Positions 42,558-51,712 of a stretch of DNA of 64,000 nt are shown piece by piece; position 1 is the first letter of the stretch, and each line of letters opens with the position of its first letter. The stretch covers positions 1,535,001 through 1,599,000 of the forward strand of contig NZ_CP016545.1 of NCBI RefSeq assembly GCF_001687545.1. The letters run 5' to 3'. The notes under the pieces were generated by a model. It searched no databases, had not been told where the DNA came from, and saw only the letters and a list, made by a program, of their open reading frames with translations. The DNA comes from Paraurantiacibacter namhicola. GTDB taxonomy: Bacteria; Pseudomonadota; Alphaproteobacteria; Sphingomonadales; Sphingomonadaceae. The position numbers and the translations under genes were made by a program.

Positions 42558-44328
42558 GCCACTTCTTGCGGCGCTGGCCGCCGCGCTGCTTGCCCTGCCT
42601 CTGTCTGCGCAGGAGCAGCGCGACTGGTTGGCGGAAGCGGCCGTGGCCATCGCTTCCGGTGACGGGATCGCAGCCGAAGTTCTGGCGCGCCGCGCGCTAG
42701 AGGCCGGCGTTCCGCGCAGCCGCGTCGCCCCGTATTTGGGCCGCGCAGAATTGCTGCAGGGCGAGCTTGGCGAGGCACGGCGCTGGCTTGAAGGTGAGAA
42801 CTTCGCACCCGAGGCATGGCGGGAGGGGTATCACGCGCTGGCGCTGCTGCGCATGGCGGAAGGTGATGGCCCGGCCGCAGCGCGTGCCTTCGACCGTGCG
42901 CTGGAGCGCGGGCCGGGGACGGCGGAGCTATGGGTCGATTTCGGCCGCCTGCGCTATCGCGGCGGCGAGCAGCACCTTGCGCGCGAGGCGGTGATGCGGG
43001 CGCTGGAGCTAGGGCCGGACGATCCGCGCGCACTGGTTTTCCGTGCGCAGCTGGCGCGCGATTCCGAAGGGCTGGTGGCCGCCACCGCATGGTTCGAGCG
43101 GGCGCTCAAAACCGCACCGGACGATGTCGACCTGATGGGGGAATACGCCGCAACGCTGGGCGAGGCGGGCCGCTATACCGACATGCTGCGCGTGGTGCGC
43201 CAGATGCACGAGATCGAGCCAGCGCACCCCCGCATCTATTACCTTCAGGCCGTGCTCGCCGCGCGGACGGGGCAGGACAATCTTGCGCGGCGCCTGCTCT
43301 ACCGCACGGGCGAGGTCTATGCCGAAAGCCCTGCCTATCTGATGCTGACCGGCATTATCGAACTGCGCGGAGGCAATGCCCGCCTGGCGGTGGAGCAGTT
43401 CGACCAGCTCGTTCGCAGGCAGCCGCAGAACGCCGCAGCGCGGCTTCTGTTCGGCCGGGCGCTGCTGGCCAATGGCGAGGGTAACGAGGCGATTGCCCAA
43501 TTGCAGCCGCCGGCGGACCGTCCGGATGCCTCGCCTTACCTTCTGACACTGGTTGGCCGGGCCTTCGAGCAGGAAGGCGACCGGGAGCAAGCTGCTAACT
43601 ATCTCGACCGCGCCTCCAATGCGCGCATTCCGCAGGGTGTTTCTGTCCTGCCGAATGGGGAGGGTGATGAGCTTCTTGTGTTCCGCTTCGGAGACGAGCC
43701 GGACCGCGGCGACGTTGCCGTGGCGCGGCTTCGGCAAATGCTGGGGCAGGACAACTCGGCAGGTGCGCGGGCGGTGGCGCGGCAGATCAGCGGGCGCTAC
43801 TCGCATTCCTCCGACATGGAGATCGTGCTGGGGGATACGCTGCTGCTGACGGGTGACCCCGCCAATGCCCTCGGCAATTATGCGCGCTCGGCAAGTGTGC
43901 GGCGGCCGTTCTCGCTGATCCTGCGGATGGCGGCGGCCCAGCGCGCACTTGGCAACGAAGCGGCGGCGAGATTGCTTGTCATGAATTACCTGCGGCAAAA
44001 CCCGATGTCTGGGGATGCAGCGGCCATGCTTGGTTATCTGCACCTGGCATCGGGCAATGCGGCGATGGCTGCCCGCTACTTCGATTACGCACTGGCGCTG
44101 GGCCATGGCCGGCGCGACCCGTACCTGCTGCGCGCTCTAGCAGAGGCGCGGCTGCAATCGGGCAAGGTGGACGGCGCCATGGATTCCGCCATCGATGCGT
44201 ACCGTGTGCAGCGCTCCAGCGGGCCAGTGGCAGATACGCTCGCCGATATTGCCCGGCGTGCTGGGCGGGGTGAGGACGCCGCAGTCTTCGCCCGAAAAGC
44301 GCAGCGCAGCGTTTCGCCGCAGCCCTAG
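42541..44328 (+). CDS. Secreted TPR-repeat protein downstream of prsR
   Basis: A 595-aa protein with a signal peptide (MTSRRKPLLAALAAALLALPLSA) and many tetratricopeptide repeats from about residue 25 to 590 (for example AARAFDRALERGPGTAELWV, ARYFDYALALGHGRRDPYLL). Such TPR proteins accompany the EpsB-PrsK-PrsR set in many exosortase-containing genomes and are thought to scaffold EPS export. The start overlaps the prsR end by 17 bases. No catalytic motif. Confidence 0.85.
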   Translation: MTSRRKPLLAALAAALLALPLSAQEQRDWLAEAAVAIASGDGIAAEVLARRALEAGVPRSRVAPYLGRAELLQGELGEARRWLEGENFAPEAWREGYHALALLRMAEGDGPAAARAFDRALERGPGTAELWVDFGRLRYRGGEQHLAREAVMRALELGPDDPRALVFRAQLARDSEGLVAATAWFERALKTAPDDVDLMGEYAATLGEAGRYTDMLRVVRQMHEIEPAHPRIYYLQAVLAARTGQDNLARRLLYRTGEVYAESPAYLMLTGIIELRGGNARLAVEQFDQLVRRQPQNAAARLLFGRALLANGEGNEAIAQLQPPADRPDASPYLLTLVGRAFEQEGDREQAANYLDRASNARIPQGVSVLPNGEGDELLVFRFGDEPDRGDVAVARLRQMLGQDNSAGARAVARQISGRYSHSSDMEIVLGDTLLLTGDPANALGNYARSASVRRPFSLILRMAAAQRALGNEAAARLLVMNYLRQNPMSGDAAAMLGYLHLASGNAAMAARYFDYALALGHGRRDPYLLRALAEARLQSGKVDGAMDSAIDAYRVQRSSGPVADTLADIARRAGRGEDAAVFARKAQRSVSPQP

Positions 44329-44370
44329 GCGCTGGACACCGCGCTCCCGCACAGGCAGGCGGCGCGAGTG

Positions 44371-45336
44371 ATGGGCATGATGCAGCAGGTCACCCGCCGG
44401 ATCGATCCCCTGATGCGCATGCTGGTCGCAGCAATCCTGCTCGCGTCCCTCCTGCCCGTCTCGGAAGCCTTGCGCCCCGCCGCGCAGGCGGTGTCCGACG
44501 CGGCGATCTTCCTGCTGTTCCTGCTGAATGGGCTGCGCCTGCCGCGCGGCGAAGTGCTGCGGGGGTTGAAGCACAGGCGCTACATCGTGCCCGTCTGCCT
44601 GTTCGTATTTGCGGTAATGGGCATGGCGGGCCTCGGCGCGTGGCAGGCCGCGCAAGCCTTCCTGCCCCCGCTCGTCGCGCTCGGCTTCCTGTTTCTGGGC
44701 GTGCTGCCATCGACGGTGCAATCGGCCACGGCCTATACCTCGCTATCGGGCGGCAGCGTGGCGATGTCCGTCATCGCGGCGGCGCTGTTGAACCTGCTTG
44801 CAGTGTTCGTCACCATCCCGCTCTTCACTCTGCTGGCAGGCGGCCAAGGGGCAGGGCTGGACTTCGCCGTCCTGCAGAAGGTCGCGCTTGTCCTGCTGCT
44901 GCCCTTCATCCTGGGCCAGCTGTTGCAGGGCCGCTTCGGGGCATGGGCGCAGGAGCAACGCGTGCTGGTCGCGCGTATGGACCGAAGCGCGATTGCGATT
45001 GCCGTATATGTCGCCTTTTCGGGCGCGGTCAGGGAAGGGCTGTGGGAGAGGCTGGACTTGGCCGATTGGGCCGCGATGGGGGGGGTCGTCGCGGTGCTGC
45101 TGGCGCTCGGCTTCGGCGGATCATGGGCGCTGGGCGGCGCGCTGCGGCTTGAACGGGCGGAGCGTATCTCCTTCCTGTTTGCCGGGGCACACAAGAGCAT
45201 GGCGATGGGCGCGCCGCTCGCCGCGATACTGTTCGATCCGGCGCAGGCGGGCATGATCATGCTGCCGCTGCTGGTCTATCACCTCGCGCAGATGCTCGTC
45301 TCAGCGCCGCTGGCGAGCCGTTTCAGCCAGGCGTGA
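44371..45336 (+). CDS. Bile acid:sodium symporter (SLC10/ASBT-like) family transporter
   Basis: A 321-aa membrane protein with nine or ten hydrophobic helices. The conserved region around SDAAIFLLFLLNGLRLP and LGVLPSTVQSATAYT matches the ASBT/PanS-type family, and a second motif lies in LFAGAHKSMAMGAPLA. Bacterial members carry bile acids, pantothenate-related acids or arsenite; substrate unknown. ATG 44371 chosen (a GTG three bases earlier is an alternative). The 3' end overlaps the convergent DUF475 gene by 14 bases. Confidence 0.85.
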   Translation: MGMMQQVTRRIDPLMRMLVAAILLASLLPVSEALRPAAQAVSDAAIFLLFLLNGLRLPRGEVLRGLKHRRYIVPVCLFVFAVMGMAGLGAWQAAQAFLPPLVALGFLFLGVLPSTVQSATAYTSLSGGSVAMSVIAAALLNLLAVFVTIPLFTLLAGGQGAGLDFAVLQKVALVLLLPFILGQLLQGRFGAWAQEQRVLVARMDRSAIAIAVYVAFSGAVREGLWERLDLADWAAMGGVVAVLLALGFGGSWALGGALRLERAERISFLFAGAHKSMAMGAPLAAILFDPAQAGMIMLPLLVYHLAQMLVSAPLASRFSQA

Positions 45337-46396
45337 TCGCCTCCGCGACGGCGGCCGCCTCGCGCTTGTTGTGGCGCACGGACCACCATAGCGACAGGCC
45401 GATCAGGATCGCGCCGATCAGCCCGGTGATCGTTTCCGGGATGTGCCAGACCGCGCTTAGCAGCATGATCGCGCCCAGCACGATGATGGCCCAGAAGGCT
45501 CCATTTTCCAGGAAGCGATAAGCCGCCAGCGTGCCCTTCTGCACGAGATGGATCGTCATGGAGCGCACGAACATCGCGCCGATGGAGAGACCCAGCGCAA
45601 TCACCACCATGTTGTTCGATAGCGCAAATGCCCCGATCACGCCGTCGAAGCTGAAGCTGGCATCCAGCACGTTGAGATAGAGGAAACCGCCAAGGCCGCT
45701 GCGCACCACGGCTCCCGCCAGCCGCTTTTTCTCCTCATGCAGTTCCAGCATGGTGTTGATTGCCTCCACCGCGATGAAGGTGACCAGGCCGAGTATGCCT
45801 GCGACCAGGAAGACCAGCGCCTCTGCATCGGGGAGCATGGAGGCAATTCCCCACAATGCCAGCAACAGGATTGCGATCTCGATGGCGGGGAGGGCGGAGA
45901 TACTGGAGAGGCGGCGCTCGATCACGCCGATCCAGTGCACGTCCTTTTCCGCATCGAAGAAGAATTTCAAGCCGACCATGGCCAGGAATGCGCCGCCGAA
46001 ACCGGCGATCCCCACATGTGCGCCGGAGACGATGCGCTCATATTCTTCGGGATCGTTCAACGAGAGGTTGATGGTTTCTAGCGGCCCGAGCCCAGCTGCA
46101 ATCGCGACGATGGCGAGCGGGAAGACCACGCGCATGCCGAAGACCGCAAAGGCGATGCCCCAGGTCAGGAAACGGCGCTGCCACACCTCGCTCATGTCTT
46201 TCAGGACAGAGGCATTGACCACGGCATTGTCGAAGCTGAGCGAGATTTCGAGGACCGACAGGACCACGATAATCCACAGCAGCTGCGCGGTCGCCGTGAC
46301 GGAGCCCGTGCTGGACCAGCCGTACCAGACGCCAAGGCCCAGGCAGATCAGCGTGAAGATAAAGGAGAATTTATAAAAGCGCAGCAGCGTTGCCAT
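45323..46396 (-). CDS. DUF475 / TerC-like membrane protein
   Basis: A 357-aa integral membrane protein with about nine helices. It has TerC-superfamily features: SFDNAVVNASVLKDM near residue 54 with acidic residues in a membrane helix, and the second SFSFDGVIGAFAL near 248. DUF475 members are placed near tellurium-resistance and metal-handling (Mn2+ export) proteins; the function here is inferred only. It converges on the SLC10-like gene, overlapping by 14 bases, and is followed by panB in the same direction. Confidence 0.85.
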   Translation of the reverse strand: MATLLRFYKFSFIFTLICLGLGVWYGWSSTGSVTATAQLLWIIVVLSVLEISLSFDNAVVNASVLKDMSEVWQRRFLTWGIAFAVFGMRVVFPLAIVAIAAGLGPLETINLSLNDPEEYERIVSGAHVGIAGFGGAFLAMVGLKFFFDAEKDVHWIGVIERRLSSISALPAIEIAILLLALWGIASMLPDAEALVFLVAGILGLVTFIAVEAINTMLELHEEKKRLAGAVVRSGLGGFLYLNVLDASFSFDGVIGAFALSNNMVVIALGLSIGAMFVRSMTIHLVQKGTLAAYRFLENGAFWAIIVLGAIMLLSAVWHIPETITGLIGAILIGLSLWWSVRHNKREAAAVAEAITPG

Positions 46397-46441
46397 GGAA
46401 ACGGCCCATTATTCGTGAAATCGGTGAGAGTAAGGTGCGGA

Positions 46442-47317
46442 TCAGTCGCTTTTGGGCTGGTACGTCTGTTCCGGCCCAGGGAAGCTGCGTGTCCGCACCT
46501 CGGATGCATATTTCGCCGCCGTCTGCTCTATCGTGCTGGCAATGTCGCCATATTTCTTCACGAAGCGCGGCACCCGCTCGAACATGCCCAGCATGTCCTC
46601 CGTGACCAGCACCTGCCCGTCGCACTTCGCGCTGGCGCCGATACCGATGGTGGGCGCGGAGACCGCCTCGGTCGCCTCGATGGCGATGGGCTCCACGACG
46701 CCTTCGATTACGATGGCAAAAGCCCCGGCCTCGTCCAGCGCCTTCGCATCACCGACGATCTTTTCCGCCTCACTGTCGCTGCGCCCGCGCGCCATGTAGC
46801 CGCCCAGCACGTTGACCGCCTGGGGTGTCAGGCCGACATGGCCCATCACCGGAATGCCGCGGTTGACCAGGAATTCAATGGTTTCGGCCATCGCCTTGCC
46901 GCCTTCCAGCTTCACTGCCGCCGCGCCGCTCTGCTTCAGCAACGTGGCAGCGTTCTCGAATGCCTGCTGCGGCGATTGCTCGTAGCTGCCAAAGGGCATG
47001 TCGCAGACGACCACGGAATGATAGCTGCCGCGCACGACCGCCGCGGCATGGTTTGCCATCATGTCCAGCGTCACGGGGATGGTGGAGGGCAGGCCGTAGA
47101 TGACCTGCCCCAGCGAATCCCCCACCAGCAGCATGTCGCAATGCGCGTCCAGCAATTGCGCCTGGCGTGCGGTGTAGGCCGTCAGCATCACCAGCGGCTC
47201 TTCCACCCTGCCGTCGACCTTTCGTGCGCGCAGCTTCGGCACGGTCAGCCGCTTCATGGGCTGCGGGGTGGGATTGGCGCGGCTCGTGCTCGTATCGAGC
47301 TGGAAGGTCGTGGACAT
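46442..47317 (-). CDS. panB: 3-methyl-2-oxobutanoate hydroxymethyltransferase
   Basis: A 291-aa PanB that makes ketopantoate from 2-oxoisovalerate and methylene-THF (pantothenate synthesis). Family motifs: [15 protein letters not shown] (near 43), [13 protein letters not shown] (near 63), [14 protein letters not shown] (near 103), KLEGG (near 135), GHVGLTPQ (near 159), and [14 protein letters not shown] (near 225). The MSTTFQL start at 47317 is the first with a full family N-terminus. The gene stands alone; panC is not in the window. Confidence 0.93.
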   Translation of the reverse strand: MSTTFQLDTSTSRANPTPQPMKRLTVPKLRARKVDGRVEEPLVMLTAYTARQAQLLDAHCDMLLVGDSLGQVIYGLPSTIPVTLDMMANHAAAVVRGSYHSVVVCDMPFGSYEQSPQQAFENAATLLKQSGAAAVKLEGGKAMAETIEFLVNRGIPVMGHVGLTPQAVNVLGGYMARGRSDSEAEKIVGDAKALDEAGAFAIVIEGVVEPIAIEATEAVSAPTIGIGASAKCDGQVLVTEDMLGMFERVPRFVKKYGDIASTIEQTAAKYASEVRTRSFPGPEQTYQPKSD

Positions 47318-47424
47318 GGCAAACCTGTAGCCCAGTGAGGGACAGGCGCAAACCACCTCTCGACTTGTCCGCCGATAGCTTGCTAGGACGCGCGCCAAGA
47401 ACACGGGGTCGGGAGAGAGACTAC

Positions 47425-48852
47425 ATGGCAATTTCCACCAGTGCGACCGGCGATGGCTGGTCCTCGCGGTCGGCATTCATCCTTGCCGCCATCGGCGCGG
47501 CAGTCGGGCTTGGAAATCTGTGGCGTTTTCCGACGCTCGCGGGTGAAAGCGGGGGCGGTGCCTTTGTCATCTTCTACATCGGCTGCGTGGTCCTGCTGGG
47601 CTTGCCACTGCTGCTGGCGGAGATCTTCATTGGCCGGGCAGGGCAGACCGATGCCGTCGGTTCCATCCGCAAGGTGGCAACGCAATCGCGCGTCAGCCCG
47701 GCGTGGTCGCTGGTTGGCGGCCTTGGCGCGCTGGCGGCTTTCCTGATCGTTTCCTTCTATTCGGTCGTTGCTGGCTGGGTGCTGTATTACGTCGGCGTCT
47801 TTGCGAGCGATTTTTTCGGCGCATTGTTCGCAGGCGAGCCCTTCCGCGGCGCGCTGCAGGGCCAATCGCAGGAACAGATTGCGGGCCGCATGGGCGACCT
47901 GTTCGCGAACCCCTGGCTGCTGCTGACCATGCACCTGCTGTTCATGGGCACGACGCTTATCATCGTCGCACGCGGCATTTCGGGCGGGATTGAGAAGGCG
48001 GCCACCTGGCTGATGCCGGCCTTCTTCGTGCTGCTGCTTGGTATCACCATCTACGGGGCAATCGTGGGTGATATCGGGGAGGCAGCCGCCTTCCTGTTCA
48101 CGCCGGACTGGTCGAAGCTGACGCCCGAAGTGATGAACAGCGCGCTTGGCCAGGCCCTGTTCTCGCTGTCGCTGGGTGTTGCGGGCATCATCACTTACGG
48201 CTCCTACATTCGGCAGGGCACGCCGCTTGGCTCCACCGCGCTGGCCATCGGTTTTGCCGATACGGCCGTGGCACTGATTGCGGGCCTGATGATCTTCCCG
48301 ATCGTTTTCGCAGTGGGCCTCGACCCGGCCGCGGGCCCGACGCTCGTGTTCCAGACGCTGCCTTTCGCTTTCGAGAGCATGCCCGCTGGCTCGCTGATCG
48401 GCCTCCTGTTCTTCGTCCTGATCCTGGTCGCGGCGATCACCAGCTCGATTTCGCTGCTGGAAGTGCCCACGGCATGGGGCGTGGGCGAAATGGGCTGGAG
48501 CCGGACGAAGTCTTCGCTGATCTTCGGCGTGGGCGCGTTCCTGATCGGGATCGCCTGTCTGCTGGGCTACAATGTGTGGTCGGATGTGCGCCCGCTCGGC
48601 TTCTGGTCGCTGTTCGCAGAGACCGACATCCTGGACACGGTGGACGGCTTCACCGGCAAGGTGATGCTGCCGCTGGGCGCGCTGTTCGTGTCCATCTTCG
48701 TGGGCTGGCGCGCGGATCGCCGCCTGCTGGAAAGCACGACCGGCCTTTCGCCGATCATGTTCACCATCTGGCGCTTTCTGCTGGCGTGGCTGTGCCCGCT
48801 GGCGGTGGCCATCATCCTGGTGACTGGCCTGTTCCCGTCCATCCTCGACTAG
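47425..48852 (+). CDS. SNF (NSS) family sodium-dependent transporter
   Basis: A 475-aa neurotransmitter:sodium-symporter homologue. The signature [18 protein letters not shown] at the N-terminus (residues 19-36) holds the Na+ and substrate sites; about eleven helices follow. [14 protein letters not shown] and [17 protein letters not shown] are recognisable. Bacterial members import amino acids such as tryptophan or tyrosine; substrate unknown. GGGAGAGAG precedes the ATG. A bidirectional terminator lies just after. Confidence 0.9.
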   Translation: MAISTSATGDGWSSRSAFILAAIGAAVGLGNLWRFPTLAGESGGGAFVIFYIGCVVLLGLPLLLAEIFIGRAGQTDAVGSIRKVATQSRVSPAWSLVGGLGALAAFLIVSFYSVVAGWVLYYVGVFASDFFGALFAGEPFRGALQGQSQEQIAGRMGDLFANPWLLLTMHLLFMGTTLIIVARGISGGIEKAATWLMPAFFVLLLGITIYGAIVGDIGEAAAFLFTPDWSKLTPEVMNSALGQALFSLSLGVAGIITYGSYIRQGTPLGSTALAIGFADTAVALIAGLMIFPIVFAVGLDPAAGPTLVFQTLPFAFESMPAGSLIGLLFFVLILVAAITSSISLLEVPTAWGVGEMGWSRTKSSLIFGVGAFLIGIACLLGYNVWSDVRPLGFWSLFAETDILDTVDGFTGKVMLPLGALFVSIFVGWRADRRLLESTTGLSPIMFTIWRFLLAWLCPLAVAIILVTGLFPSILD

Positions 48853-48873
48853 TCGGGTCGGGAGAACTCACAA

Positions 48874-48912
48874 AAAAGGGCCGCCCTGGCATCAACCGGG
48901 GCGGCCCTTTTC
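48874..48912. terminator. Bidirectional Rho-independent terminator
   Basis: AAAAGGGCCGCCCTGG and CCGGGGCGGCCCTTTT form a 16-bp near-perfect stem around CATCAA. A-run and T-run at both sides allow it to serve both the SNF transporter (+) and the converging stress-protein gene (-), which ends 19 bases further. Confidence 0.88.
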
Positions 48913-48930
48913 AATTACGGTTGGCGGAAT

Positions 48931-49404
48931 TTACAGCGCGGCTTCCTTGACGTGCTGTTCTTCCTGCTCGGGCTGGACATACTTGCCCAGCGCCATCTTC
49001 GCGACATTCAGCAGGCCGATGTCGGCGTCCCAGATCTCGGCAGTGCCAAGGTCCATACGCAGGAACAGGATGTCGGGATCGTCCTTCCCGCCTTCATACC
49101 AGGCTTCCACGAAGTTATTCCAGAACTGGTCGAACCGCTCCTGGCTGGTTTCCTTCACGAGATTGCCGTTGAAGCGGGCATACATCTCGTGACCCTTACC
49201 CTGGAAGGTGGCCGTTGCCGGGCCGAGCTTGGCAAAGGCGCTCTTGGTGTGCGTGAAGAACCAGATCGCGCTGTCGGCGTCCTTGTCCAGCTGCGCACTC
49301 ATGGGAACGGCGGTGCCGCTCTCGTCACTGCGCTCCAGGAACAGGAAAGGGCTGTCGGCCAGCGATTTCCAGAATTTCGTCTTTAGTTCGTCGGTATTGC
49401 TCAT
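48931..49404 (-). CDS. General stress protein, pyridoxamine-phosphate-oxidase-like fold
   Basis: A 157-aa protein of the split-barrel FMN-binding family (general stress protein 26 type). It starts with LKTKFWKSLADSPFLFLE, contains AIWFFTHTKSAFAK near 48, and YARFNGNLVKET and FVEAWYEGGKDDPDI near 100-115. Flavin binding is likely; the role is a stress response in relatives. A terminator precedes the SNF gene's end. Start ATG 49404. Confidence 0.82.
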   Translation of the reverse strand: MSNTDELKTKFWKSLADSPFLFLERSDESGTAVPMSAQLDKDADSAIWFFTHTKSAFAKLGPATATFQGKGHEMYARFNGNLVKETSQERFDQFWNNFVEAWYEGGKDDPDILFLRMDLGTAEIWDADIGLLNVAKMALGKYVQPEQEEQHVKEAAL

Positions 49405-49483
49405 CGGTATCTCCTTTGCCTGACCAACGAAGCAGGCGCGCCAGCGGTTCCATCCTTCGGCACCCGGGGGCCTCTGCCAGACA

Positions 49484-49514
49484 AAGAAAAAGGCGCGCCG
49501 GTGACCGACGCGCC
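49484..49514 (-). terminator. Rho-independent terminator of the carbonic anhydrase gene
   Basis: On the minus strand GGCGCG (49514-49509) pairs with CGCGCC (49497-49492) around an 11-base loop, followed by TTTTTCTTT. It lies 24 bases after the carbonic anhydrase stop. Confidence 0.8.
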
Positions 49515-49538
49515 TCCTTCGATTTGGTTGGTCAGTTA

Positions 49539-50264
49539 TCAGTGACCCGGCGCAACCAGCAGGCGGTTGCCGAGCGGCTGCAGCGAGCGGGCCGTCGGGC
49601 CGAGCGCTTCAGTCAGCGCCGCGATCTGCTCGGGGCTCGCCGTCATGGTCGCCTTGGCGACGTGCCAGTTCACACCTTCGCTGCAAGGCGGCGTGGTGAG
49701 GGAGCCCATGTAGCGATAGACCGTCAGGTCTTCGGGGATCATCTGCGATGCGTCCACCGTGACTGCTGCGCCATTGCCTTCGTCCATCGAACCCATCAGC
49801 GCATCGAGACCGGGGTTTGCATCGCCCGGCACGAACATCACGCCCAGCACGCCCAGCTCGCCTTCATCCGTCGCGTGGACGAAGTGGGCGACAAGCGGGT
49901 GACGCTCGCCGCTGATGGCGTGCTCTGCCGGCGTGTGGAAGTGCACCTGGATCAGGTTGAACGTCTTGCCGCCCGACATCATCATCATGCCGGCCGGGAA
50001 ATCGAGCTGCACCTTCTCTTGGGCGACTGCCAGCGTGCTGCCAGTCGTGCCGTAATTGGTCTGCACTTCGATCTGGCCGTGGGCCTTGTGATGGCCGAGA
50101 TCGATCGGCGACTGCATCAGGCCGGCATCGCACAGGGCGTAGTCGCTGTTGAGGGCGGACCAGCGCTCGGGCATTTCGCCGTCGCCGAAGGTCCAGTCCT
50201 TGTCCTTCGCCACGGCAGGTGCGGTCATGAGGGCGACGAGTGCCAGCGGAAGAGTGAATTTCAT
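49539..50264 (-). CDS. Alpha-carbonic anhydrase, secreted
   Basis: A 241-aa periplasmic zinc enzyme interconverting CO2 and bicarbonate. The signal peptide is MKFTLPLALVALMTAPAVA. Zinc ligands are in QVHFHTPAEHAI (two His) and VAHFVHAT (third His); the family start WTFGDGEMPERWS is followed by CDAGLMQSPID, with QSPID conserved. LTTPPCSEGVNWHV supplies the disulfide partner and the substrate Thr. The ATG at 50264 is preceded by GGGAA. Terminator downstream. Confidence 0.92.
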   Translation of the reverse strand: MKFTLPLALVALMTAPAVAKDKDWTFGDGEMPERWSALNSDYALCDAGLMQSPIDLGHHKAHGQIEVQTNYGTTGSTLAVAQEKVQLDFPAGMMMMSGGKTFNLIQVHFHTPAEHAISGERHPLVAHFVHATDEGELGVLGVMFVPGDANPGLDALMGSMDEGNGAAVTVDASQMIPEDLTVYRYMGSLTTPPCSEGVNWHVAKATMTASPEQIAALTEALGPTARSLQPLGNRLLVAPGH

Positions 50265-50430
50265 AATGAGTTCCCGTTGCAGGGCTCGCGCGTGACGGGC
50301 CCGGATTGATTTCTTGCATGGGGCAAACGCCATGCAATGCGTCCGACATCACGAGAGAAACTCGCCAGAGGGGCCCGGTCCGCGCGAGATAAACGGACAC
50401 TTTTGTGTCGGGTTCCCGACCCGGTTGCTC

Positions 50431-50459
50431 TTGCACTAAAGTGCATTGGAACATATAAG
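50431..50459 (+). promoter_or_regulatory. Predicted promoter of the radical-SAM/UdgX operon
   Basis: TTGCAC at 50431-50436 and TATAAG at 50454-50459 are separated by exactly 17 bases. Transcription would start at about 50466, the A of the ATG, which predicts a leaderless message. The -10 falls wholly within the LexA-type box. Confidence 0.6.
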
Positions 50460-50463
50460 GAAC
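50449..50463 (-). promoter_or_regulatory. LexA-type SOS box (GTTC-N7-GTTC)
   Basis: On the plus strand this is GAAC-ATATAAG-GAAC, i.e. the direct repeat GTTC-N7-GTTC on the minus strand, the consensus of alphaproteobacterial LexA. It ends two bases before the ATG of the radical-SAM gene and overlaps the predicted -10, so bound LexA should block the promoter. Confidence 0.7.
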
Positions 50464-50465
50464 AG

Positions 50466-51710
50466 ATGGGCGCGCTATCGACAATCGAAAAGCTGGGAAT
50501 CCTCGCCGATGCGGCGAAGTATGACGCGTCCTGCGCGTCTTCCGGGACGGCGAAGAAGAACTCGCTGGGCGGGAAGGGCATCGGTTCGACAGAGGGCATG
50601 GGCATCTGCCACGCCTATGCGCCGGACGGGCGCTGCATCAGCCTGCTGAAGATCCTGATGACCAATCACTGCATCTTCGATTGCCATTACTGCGTGAACC
50701 GCAAGAGCTCGAATGTGCGCCGCGCGCGCTTTACGGCTCAGGAGATCGCGGACCTTACCCTCAGCTTCTATCGCCGCAATTATATCGAAGGGCTGTTCCT
50801 GTCCTCCGGCATCATCAAGAGCTCCAATTTCACGATGGAGCAGATGGTGGAGGCCGCGCGCATCTTGCGCGAGGACCACGATTTTCGCGGGTATATCCAC
50901 CTCAAGACCATCCCCGAAGCCGATCCGGAACTGGTGCACCAGGCGGGGCTCTATGCGGACCGCGTTTCCATCAATGTGGAGCTGCCGACCGATAGCGGAC
51001 TTACCCGCCTCGCACCGGACAAGGATGCGCGGCAGATCGAAACCGCGATGGGCAAGACGAAGTCGGACATCGTGGAGATGAAGGACGCGAAGAAGCGCTT
51101 CCGCCACGCGCCGCGCTTTGCCCCTGCCGGCCAGTCGACGCAGATGATCGTCGGGGCGGATAGCGCGACCGATGCGGATATCGTGGGCAAGGCCAGCCGC
51201 CTGTATGACAATTTCCGCCTGCGCCGCGTCTATTACAGCGCCTTCTCTCCGATCCCGGACGCCAGCGCCGTACTGCCGCTGAAACGCCCGCCGCTGATCC
51301 GCGAGCACCGGCTTTACCAGTCGGACTGGCTGATGCGGTTCTACGGATATGCGCCCGGCGAGGTGATGCAGGCGACGGAGGCCGACGGGAACCTTCCGCT
51401 GGACATCGACCCCAAGCTGGCGTGGGCGCTGAAATTTCGCGAGCGTTTTCCGCTCGACGTGAACCGCGCAAGCCGCGAGGAATTGCTGCGCGTCCCGGGT
51501 CTCGGCGTGACCGCGGTGAACCGCATCATTGCGAGCCGTCGTCACCGGACCCTGCGGCTCGATGATATAGCGAAGCTCACCGTCTCCATCGCCAAGGTGC
51601 GACCGTTCCTGATCGCGGCGGACTGGCGGCCGCTCACGCTGACCGATCGCGCGGATTTGCGCAGCCTGCTCGCGCCCAAGGCGGAGCAGCTGGAACTGTT
51701 CGCGGCATAG
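50466..51710 (+). CDS. Putative DNA modification/repair radical SAM protein
   Basis: A 414-aa radical-SAM enzyme of the 'putative DNA modification/repair' family. The cluster-binding CxxxCxxC is C69-C73-C76 in NHCIFDCHYCVN; extra conserved Cys are at 23, 48 and 57. A C-terminal helix-hairpin-helix (LLRVPGLGVTAVNRIIASRR, near 338-358) suggests DNA binding. It is followed 2 bases later by the DUF4130-UdgX gene, its usual partner. The ATG at 50466 sits directly after a LexA-type box. Substrate unknown. Confidence 0.88.
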   Translation: MGALSTIEKLGILADAAKYDASCASSGTAKKNSLGGKGIGSTEGMGICHAYAPDGRCISLLKILMTNHCIFDCHYCVNRKSSNVRRARFTAQEIADLTLSFYRRNYIEGLFLSSGIIKSSNFTMEQMVEAARILREDHDFRGYIHLKTIPEADPELVHQAGLYADRVSINVELPTDSGLTRLAPDKDARQIETAMGKTKSDIVEMKDAKKRFRHAPRFAPAGQSTQMIVGADSATDADIVGKASRLYDNFRLRRVYYSAFSPIPDASAVLPLKRPPLIREHRLYQSDWLMRFYGYAPGEVMQATEADGNLPLDIDPKLAWALKFRERFPLDVNRASREELLRVPGLGVTAVNRIIASRRHRTLRLDDIAKLTVSIAKVRPFLIAADWRPLTLTDRADLRSLLAPKAEQLELFAA

Positions 51711-51712
51711 TC

